From Stramenopiles sp. TOSAG23-6 (lineage: Eukaryota > Sar): a stretch of DNA of 12,761 nt. The position numbers were made by a program, and so were the translations under genes. Every line of letters begins with the position of its first letter. The stretch's first letter is position 1. Shown piece after piece: positions 1 through 5,868 of this stretch. The stretch is from the NCBI GenBank assembly GCA_900128565.1, contig LT636190.1, forward strand, positions 1-12,761, read 5' to 3'. The notes under the pieces were generated by a model. It ran no database searches. It had not been told where the DNA came from and saw nothing but the letters and a program-made list of their open reading frames with translations.

Positions 1-94
1 GAAAAATATTTCAAAAAAAAAAAACTAAAATTTGTTAGGTACAAAATTTCGTACGAAAAAAATAAATTTGAAATTGAAAAAAAATAAAACATAC
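1..94 (-). repeat. Intron 5 of KDM-type gene, introner family copy (partial)
   Basis: In minus sense the donor is AT|GTATGTTTTATT at 94. The palindromic core with GTACCTAAC is at 55-34, followed by a T-tract and GAAATATTTTTC. The window ends about eight bases before the expected ..CAAAATAC terminus. This is a near-consensus copy of the first 3'-end subfamily. Confidence 0.85.
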
Positions 95-2062
95 ATGACA
101 TCTAAAGTATCTTCAAGGATATCGAAAGTTTCATCGAAATTTTCACCAAATTTTAAGGCAGATGTTCGAAGCACCTTTAGGAGCATTGACGGCGAAGAAA
201 CTCCAGCCATTACAGCTGCCTCTTCACGATTCAATATTGTAAAAATATATGTTTTTTTTGGTTTTGGTGTAAAAACAATTGTTAGTTACTAACATTTTGT
301 CCAAAAAAAAAAAAAATTCGAAATTTGAAATAAAAAAATCTTTTTTGTGTTTTGTGTAGGAAAAAAAATTTCAGAAGAAAACAAAATGATAAAAACGTAC
401 AAGAGCCTCTGTCGCACCTCCAGCACAACTGATATTACCGGACCTCATTCCACCTGCTGCACCAGCTAACCCTTTCAACCATTGATTTAATCTATTTACT
501 AAAACAACACAATTTTGACACTCTGCCTTTGTGACATTTTTTTTTGTTACATCGTCTCGTCGCAGCAATCGAAGATATCGAGCAGCAGCGTACATATATT
601 GTGAAAAAATATTTTTTTTTTTTGAAATTTTTTTGTTTTTTTTGTTTTTTTGTTTTTTTGTTAGGTACAAAAAATTTTTTACAAAAAAAAAAAAATAAAT
701 TTGAAATTGGAAAAAAATAAAATACCAATGAAGCTCTCTATAAGACGGAAACCTAAAAATTTGAGGAAGTTTTGTTCTATCTTCTAAATCTGAAATTGCT
801 AATTGTTTGGGGAGTGCAAAAGCATGAATATAGTTACCTCCAAATACTAAAGAATCGGCTGGTGTAAATGTAGTTTGAAGAAATATTTTTTTTTGATTTG
901 TTTTGGTTAGGTACAAAATTTCGTATGAAAAAAAAATTTTTTTGATTTGTTTTGGTTAGGTACAAAATTTCGTATGAAAAAAAAAATTGAAAAAAAAAAT
1001 TGAAAAAAAAATCATGAAAACGTACATACTGCATGAATCCAACCCGAAGGTAGAAATAATGTATTACCAACAGAGACATTTACTCGAAAACAATCATCAC
1101 ATAAATCTGCAAAAAATATCTCAGATTGTTTTTCATTTTGAACCCATTCTTCATACTTTTTGAGATTACTTTTTGTTGGTGGAATCATCAAAAATATTTT
1201 CTTTCCTCGAATGATACTGTGTTTGTACAACAATATTTCAAAATTTTATTTTTTTTGTTAGCCTTATTTCCAAAAAAAAAACTTAAATTTGTTAGGTACG
1301 AAATTTCGTACAAAAAAAAATGAAATTGAAAAAAACGTACTGATACCACACACTAGAGCCTCCAAAGTCAATATGAAAATCAGTATAACTACCTGCAACT
1401 GACATTAAACAATATTTTTGTACTCTGGGAAAGTCACCTGAATGTATACGAGATTTTGGCCACGATGTGTACAAAAAACTAATATCACGAACGACACTTG
1501 GAGGTTCAATCAGTTGGCCCAGGGGAGAATTTGATACTTCTAGAGATATAACATTAAGAATTCGATCACGTTTTTTTGAAGGGCAAAAGTCTCCATAATA
1601 AGAAGCCCAATCACCCAAAGTCCATCCTGTCAACTGTCTTTGACTTGCCACTTCAATGACCTCTACAGAGACAGCTCTACCCACTGCCTTTTCTACATCC
1701 TTCACAGAAAAAGGTTTATTTGGAACTCGAAGACCCAGTCCTTGTTTGCGTTTTACAATGAAAGGTTCAGCAAATGCATTTGTTGAAGAAATCCATTGTT
1801 TTGTGAGAGTGGATCCGTCATGAAGCTGACGAACTGAATGTTTTGAAAAAGAACTTTCATTTAACAATATTTTACGAAATTTTTCAGAGTCAAAAATGGG
1901 AATACCACCATCAAGGTCTGTATAATTCATTTTACCTTTGCTTTTAAGCCTTGCACTTCGTACAGGCCGATGGGTGTCAATAGTGGGTAACACACTAGAC
2001 ACAGATGTCGGTGGAGTATCTTGTGGGGGTGGCTTCGATTTCATCCATTCAGGCATAGACAT
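1..2062 (-). CDS. KDM2/KDM7-type JmjC histone lysine demethylase (3' end beyond window)
   Basis: Predicted nuclear Fe(II)/2-oxoglutarate dioxygenase that removes methyl groups from histone lysines. Exons on the minus strand are 2062-1341, 1216-1026, 867-726, 593-401 and 231-95; the last intron runs off the left edge, leaving about 461 residues visible. The start is ATG 2062 (MSMPEWMK). The N-terminal 100 residues are low complexity. Residues 100-205 match the region before JmjC in this family (GLGLRVPNKPFSVKDVE, LNVISLEVS). The JmjC core has the HxD pair H230/D232, K247 as probable 2-oxoglutarate lysine and H302 in SGWIHAV. The 72-residue H-to-H and 17-residue H-to-K spacings are those I recall for human KDM2A. 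DSLVFGGNYIHAF and LEDRTKLP follow, also family hallmarks. No PHD finger or CXXC domain is visible; either could lie beyond the window. It is transcribed divergently from the oxygenase gene at 2315. Family assignment is strong; the exact histone target is not determinable. Confidence 0.93.
232..400 (-). other. Intron 4 of KDM-type gene, divergent member
   Basis: The donor is CTT|GTACGTTTTT and the acceptor AATATTG|AAT. Only this join keeps the downstream exon open, because both other frames hit stops within about 20 bases (TGA, TAA). It lacks the usual core. Around 281-293 it has a different inverted repeat, GTTAGTAACTAAC in minus sense, that contains an ACTAAC branch-site match. It also holds AG dinucleotides that are not used under this model. 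Confidence 0.7.
594..725 (-). repeat. Intron 3 of KDM-type gene, introner family copy
   Basis: The donor is CATTG|GTATTTTATT and the 3' end TTTTTTCACAATATAT|G. The join encodes HWYAAARYL, matching the CWYVLERYV-like segment of KDM2/KDM7 proteins, so the register is well supported. The core at 682-660 is AT-expanded (GTAAAAAATTTTTTGTACCTAAC). No AG stands at the 3' end. Confidence 0.85.
868..1025 (-). repeat. Intron 2 of KDM-type gene, introner copy with duplicated core
   Basis: The donor is GTAT|GTACGTTTTC and the 3' end TTCAAACTACAT|TTACACC. The join gives SGWIHAVFTPADSLVFGG, the conserved metal-ligand region. The first downstream AG would remove TPA of this motif. The palindrome and CTAAC unit occurs twice with a 49-bp period (cores at 976-955 and 927-906, minus sense). 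Confidence 0.87.
1217..1340 (-). repeat. Intron 1 of KDM-type gene, introner copy ending in AG
   Basis: The donor is TATCA|GTACGT and the core lies at 1311-1291. The 3' part reads TTTTGAAATATTGTTGTACAAACACAG|TATCATT in minus sense, a diverged form of the first subfamily. The join gives SVWYHIIRGKKIF, a strong JmjC match. This is the clearest intron in the window using a conventional GT-AG pair. Confidence 0.85.
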
Positions 2063-2314
2063 TATAACACTACTAATAATATTAACTTTATGACTTCTCA
2101 AAAATTATTTTTCTAGTACGTACCCTAGCCTACGTATTTTACCACGACTACAAACAAACTTTTTTCGCAAAATTGACTCATGACTCATGATGAGGCTAAC
2201 CCTAACCCTAGTCTAGTCTAGCCGGAGGATTTCAAGATTCAATTTTCAAAAGGCCTTTTCGCGTTTCCGATTAAATTTTTCTCTTACCTTTTTCGTTCTC
2301 ATGTTCAACTAGTA
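2063..2314. promoter_or_regulatory. Divergent promoter spacer between the two oxygenase genes
   Basis: This 252-bp spacer separates two start codons and must hold both promoters and 5' leaders. It contains two adjacent TGACTCA heptamers at 2174-2187, the bZIP (AP-1/Gcn4) consensus, and a telomere-like tract at 2196-2210. No clear TATA box was seen. A regulatory function for the heptamers is inference. Confidence 0.55.
2196..2210 (+). repeat. Telomere-like CCCTAA tract in promoter spacer
   Basis: The tract reads CTAACCCTAACCCTA, about two and a half units of CCCTAA (TTAGGG on the other strand), followed by GTCTAGTCTAG. It is the only one of the four such tracts that is not in coding sequence. 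Confidence 0.7.
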
Positions 2315-4764
2315 ATGCGACGCTTTCAAGTTATAATAGTACTGCTTTCAGTTGCAACTATTAGCACAATAAATGCATTGAATGAAACAGCTTCGCCTAT
2401 TTTGACTTCAAGAGAAGAAAAAAAACACTGGGAAGCTATCGCTGACAACTTATTTTTGGAAAGTCTACCTTCGGATTCTTTACATGAAGAGTTGCAGCGT
2501 GCAGCAACTACGTCATCTTTTGCTCTTCGAATCTTTGTCGATCGGATTTTATCCCAACGGCCTTTGTTGAAAGTGTCAGATCTTGCACATAATTTGCAGA
2601 CAGCAACCACCGGCTGTGCTGGTCCATCAAACGAAGAAATAAAGACACATTCCCGATATTTGTGGGAAAGTGGTGATTTGAGTGAATTGAATATGGAAAT
2701 TTTATATACACAAGCCAGAGAGTGGCCATTTTGCGCAGCGCTACAAAATGATATTGCGGCGTTTGAACTTCGTTCTCAAAATTTCAAAGAAGCAGCCAAA
2801 CGTTTATTACTTGCACTTCGGCTCTTACCGGATGGAACAAAAGGTAAAACTTACATTAAAAATATGTATCTTCTAATAGATAACCTTGAAGTCACTGTGA
2901 AGCAAAACCCAGCTCTTTGTAACAAATTGGTTGGCGATGGTATATATATCTTTAAAGCTTTCTCACATTTTTTTTTGAGCCGTCGTGAATTTTCAAAAGT
3001 TGTGTCAATACAAAAGAGAATTGATTCTTTTTATTGTACGTTCAAATTCGAATTAGTTTTTCTTCGCGGAAAAATCAATTTGAAATTATATCCAAAGAGC
3101 TTTTTTCATAAATTTTGAATATGACATATTTTTTCACAATACATGTATAGGTGTTGACGGTCAAAAACGATCTTCGGGGACGTGCGCTAGTCCAAATGGG
3201 CAGAGACATTCAACTAATTTTTCTGATTCAGTTTCAACATTTCGACAAAAAAATATTTTGGATCAAAAATATATAAAAACGAATTTGACAACATTGACTG
3301 AAGAAAATAATAAACAACAAAATGATAGTTGTAAGACACAAGATAAAGAAATATGCAGAAATGTATGGAAAGAAAGTGATATCATGAAACTTCGAAGTCG
3401 AAGTCTGAAATGCCCAGTCATTAATTTCTCTGAAATTAATTCAATGGAATTTTATCACAAATACGTAGAAGGAAAAGATGGTTTTGGAACTCCTGTTGTT
3501 CTTCGAGGTGCAATAAACCATTGGCCTCTATTTCATCTGGCATTGGATTCGAAAAGAGTAGAAAAAAATGAAAAAAATGAAGAAAAAATTGAAAACAATA
3601 AAATAAAAAATAAAAAAAATGAAAAAAATGAAAAAAATAAAGAAGAAAGAAAACGTGTCGCTGCAAAACGTCTGTTACATTGGATGAGGGATAATTGGGG
3701 TGCGTCGTGGGTCAAAGTTAGTGTTGCTCCTGGAGGTAAGTTTGATTCTGTAGAACCATGGAATATGTACGTTTTCATCATCAATTTCAAATTTATTTTT
3801 GGTACGAAATTTTGTACCTAAACATTTTTTTTTTTTTTGACATTTATGGTCATTTATGGTTTCATCATTCATTTCAATTTTTCAATTTTTTTTTTTTCAT
3901 ACAAAGTTTTGTACCTGATGATTTTTTTTTTGTTTTTCATAATACATGTGGCAGAGAAAAGATGGTTCAAAGTGGACGAGTGAAAACAAAAAAGGAAGCT
4001 CTGGTGTTCTTGCTCTCCCTGCACAAACATGCTCTTCTTATGAAACATTTGTAGAATTACTCATCAAAAGGGAGCATAAAAATAATATATCACATCATCA
4101 AAGTCCTATTTCATCTGAAAAAAAACAAGAAAACAAAAAAAACAAAAAAAACAAAAAAAACAAAAAAAACAAAAATTTAAATTTTCATTCATTTTATGAT
4201 AAAAATCCAAGTTTTTATTTACAATATTTTGACACGTTGAGATTAGGAGGAGAAACATGTATCTTTTATTTTTTTTTTTTTGTATGAATTTTTTTTTCAT
4301 AAAAATTTTGTACCTAACAAAAAACATTTTGAAATATTTTTCCAAAATACATTTCTCTCGGAATTAGCCCCTGAACTTAAAATTATTCGAAATTTAGGAT
4401 CTACACCAGGATTGGTGTTAGATGCAACAAATATTTGGCTTGGTGAAGGGTGTACAGATGGCAAAATACATGTACATTTTAATCATTTATTTTTTTTTCA
4501 TACAAAATTTTGTACTTGGCCATTTTTGTAACAACAAAATCAATTTTTTTTTAAGAATTTTTTCACATTACATTTTGATCCACACGAAAACATTTTAGGT
4601 CAAGTAGTCGGTCGAAAACTTGCTGTTTTGTATCACCCAGGAGCATCAGCTCAATTATATCATACAAGAAGTACAGGAGATGAAAAATATATACGTTTTC
4701 AAAATTATTTGTATTTTTTTTTTTTTTTTGGTATGAAATTTTTTACCTAACATTTTTTAAAACC

Positions 4765-4795
<31 letters not shown>

Positions 4796-5310
4796 ATAAT
4801 TTTTCACAATATATTTATTTCAGGCTTGGTTAAACTATGAATATCCAAATACTTTTACAAGAATAGATGATTTTAAAAAGCTTCCTGTCACTAGTCATTT
4901 CTCCCCAGTTAACATTTTGAACCCTGATTATGAAGCTCATCCTGATTATCGTGATGCTACTGCCATTTTGTGTGATATACAACCAGGGGATGCATGTATG
5001 TTTTTTTTTTTTTTTTTACAAAAAAATCGAATTTTTTTTTTTTTTATAATTTTTTTTTGAAATATTTTTCCAAAATACTTTATTCATCCCGTCGTTTTGG
5101 TGGCATGAAGTTTTTTCATGGCCACAATCTATTCAAGTGAACTTAGAAGATGAATCTAAAATCCATAATATACTAAACAAAAGTGAGATTCAAAAGAACG
5201 ATTGTCCGATAGGTCATATAAAAAACAATCCGAATGAAGCTGACGATGCAGGTTACAATTTTGCTGTGAATTTTTGGTATAAACCGTCTAAATCTTCAGT
5301 CTCATGTACG

Positions 5311-5348
<38 letters not shown>

Positions 5349-5369
5349 TAATTTTTTACCTAAAAAATT

Positions 5370-5406
<37 letters not shown>

Positions 5407-5548
5407 CGTAATTTTGTACCTAACAAATTTCAATTTTTTTTTTGATTTTTTTTTTGATTTTTTTCACAATACATGTAATCATGACAATCCACTCGATAAT
5501 AGACAATGTGAAATATCAGGAACACCATTATTTCCTACGATGAGGTAA
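2315..5548 (+). CDS. Secretory-pathway Cupin_8/JmjC-domain 2-oxoglutarate oxygenase
   Basis: Predicted non-histone hydroxylase or related Fe(II)/2-oxoglutarate oxygenase of the JMJD7/TYW5/HSPBAP1 (Cupin_8) group. Exons are 2315-3035, 3145-3766, 3948-4258, 4353-4471, 4574-4690, 4815-4995, 5081-5305 and 5475-5548. They sum to 2370 nt, exactly 789 codons plus TAA. Residues 1-21 form a signal peptide, suggesting the ER or secretion. Residues about 30-240 are helical and TPR-like (for example FKEAAKRLLLALRLL). The catalytic part starts near 355 with TPVVLRGAINHWP, has HxD as H591/D593 in HFDPHEN, a probable 2-oxoglutarate lysine at K606, H699 in LFIPSFWWHEV, and ends with AVNFWYKP. Lys/Asn-rich inserts occupy residues about 377-411 and 505-525. 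An ER-directed Cupin_8 enzyme with a long N-terminal domain is unusual. The substrate is unknown; a tRNA role like TYW5 would not fit the signal peptide. Confidence 0.88.
3036..3144 (+). other. Intron 1 of Cupin_8 gene, core-less
   Basis: The donor is TT|GTACGTTC and the 3' end TTTTTTCACAATACAT|GTATAGG. It has the second-subfamily ending but no palindromic core and no CTAAC. Excision gives SFYCIGVDGQK. A conventional acceptor at GTATAG|GTG also keeps frame and cannot be excluded. Confidence 0.75.
3556..3655 (+). repeat. Lys/Asn/Glu-rich low-complexity insert in coding sequence
   Basis: Imperfect AAAAATGAA-type repeats encode repeated KNEK units inside the Cupin_8 domain, between the strand ending HWPLFHLAL and LLHWMRDNWGASW. 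The tract is open in frame and has no GTAYGT donor or CTAAC, so I treat it as a coding expansion rather than an intron. Confidence 0.75.
3767..3947 (+). repeat. Intron 2 of Cupin_8 gene, introner copy with two cores
   Basis: The donor is AAT AT|GTACGTTTTC and the 3' end TTTTTCATAATACAT|GTGGCAG. Two core units are present: GGTACGAAATTTTGTACC followed by TAAAC near 3801-3822, and a decayed one (ATACAAAGTTTTGTACCTGATG) near 3899-3920. Between them is a tandem CATTTATGGT pair. The flanks share ATGT. Confidence 0.85.
4119..4173 (+). repeat. 9-bp microsatellite encoding Asn-Lys-Lys repeats
   Basis: AACAAAAAA units are tandemly repeated about five times. The 9-bp period keeps frame and encodes NKK repeats within the Cupin_8 protein at residues about 505-525. 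Confidence 0.8.
4259..4352 (+). repeat. Intron 3 of Cupin_8 gene, introner family copy
   Basis: The donor is ACAT|GTATCTTTTATT, a degenerate core CATAAAAATTTTGTACCTAAC lies at 4299-4319, and the end is GAAATATTTTTCCAAAATAC then AT|TTC. Excision gives GGETFLSELAPEL. An in-frame conventional acceptor (GGAATTAG|CC) also exists, so this copy alone does not decide the 3' site. Confidence 0.8.
4472..4573 (+). repeat. Intron 4 of Cupin_8 gene, introner copy splitting the HxD motif
   Basis: The donor is ATACAT|GTACATTTTAAT and the 3' end TTTTTTCACATTACAT|TTTGATCC. Excision joins CAT to TTT GAT, creating the iron-binding H591-F-D593. The first downstream AG would delete this motif and bring in a stop. 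The hairpin ATACAAAATTTTGTAC (4500-4515) is followed by TTGG instead of CTAA. Confidence 0.88.
4691..4814 (+). repeat. Intron 5 of Cupin_8 gene, introner copy with AT donor
   Basis: The 5' end reads TAT|ATACGTTTTC, so the usual G of the donor is A. The core GGTATGAAATTTTTTACCTAAC lies at 4730-4751, followed by a long A-run, and the 3' end is TTTTTCACAATATAT|TTATTTC. An acceptor at TTTCAG|GCT would also keep frame but would still lack a GT donor. Confidence 0.8.
4996..5080 (+). other. Intron 6 of Cupin_8 gene, core-less minimal member
   Basis: At 85 bp this is the shortest complete intron. It runs GCAT|GTATGTTTTT, T-runs and an A-run, then GAAATATTTTTCCAAAATAC and TT|TATTCATCCC. It has no palindrome and no CTAAC. 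Excision yields GDALFIPSFWWHEV. The first downstream AG would delete this motif, including H699, making the non-AG 3' end hard to avoid. Confidence 0.87.
5306..5474 (+). repeat. Intron 7 of Cupin_8 gene, introner copy with two cores
   Basis: The donor is CTCAT|GTACGTTC and the 3' end TTTTTTCACAATACAT|GTAATC. The flanks share CATGTA across the junctions. Two related units, GTAATTTTTTACCTAAA near 5347-5363 and ACGTAATTTTGTACCTAAC near 5406-5424, are each followed by AATTTCAA, suggesting internal tandem duplication. Confidence 0.85.
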
Positions 5549-5606
5549 ATATATATATATAATAAACAAATCATAGTTAAATATATATGTAATAAACAAA
5601 TAATAG
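5547..5606 (+). terminator. Tandem repeat with two AATAAA motifs, candidate poly(A) signal
   Basis: Two roughly 30-bp copies directly follow the TAA stop of the Cupin_8 gene. Each ends in AATAAACAAAT(C/A)ATAG, placing AATAAA at 5561-5566 and 5591-5596. The position suits a polyadenylation signal, but whether this organism uses AATAAA is unknown. Confidence 0.4.
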
Positions 5607-5868
5607 AATTCAAAAAAAATAACAATGAAACAAAAATGTTACAACAATGTCATTTAAAAGAATTTTGTATAATCAGTTTTCAAATATTGATTTATTCTTA
5701 TCATTAATTTTTCACCTAAATTTGCTTTGTACCAAATTTCATACCAAATTTTGTATGTAACGAAAATAAATATCAAATTCAGAATTTCTTTTTGAAATAT
5801 TGTTTCATTATTCAAGTATACTACCAACAACACAATGATATCTCTACTCTTTCATAATTTATGACTAC
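5549..5868. other. Convergent 3' spacer with decayed intron-like core
   Basis: This spacer lies between the stops of the Cupin_8 and Zn2Cys6 genes. It begins with a 30-bp tandem repeat carrying AATAAA. Plus-sense TACCAAATTTTGTATGTAAC near 5743-5762 followed by TTTTTGAAATATTGTTTCATT near 5788-5808 resembles an eroded first-subfamily intron. No open coding region was recognised. Confidence 0.55.

Noticed and set aside
371-916. Long minus-strand reading frame of 181 codons read straight through
   Set aside because: Its middle is poly-Lys/Phe sequence from introns 2 and 3. The exon parts join better as KDM-family segments after intron removal.
3036-3144. Separate genes for the signal-peptide half (2315-3118) and the JmjC half (from 3258)
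   Set aside because: A GTACGT donor and a CACAATACAT end join the two in frame, the downstream frame is open back to 3145, and no promoter-sized gap or ATG supports a second gene.
4119-4173. The AACAAAAAA repeat as an additional intron
   Set aside because: It keeps frame, has no donor, branch site or AATAC end, and simply encodes NKK repeats.
4766-4793. Long A- and T-runs as poly(A) tails or retrocopy ends
   Set aside because: They occur inside introns on both sides of the core and not at gene ends; no retrocopy or processed gene structure is seen.
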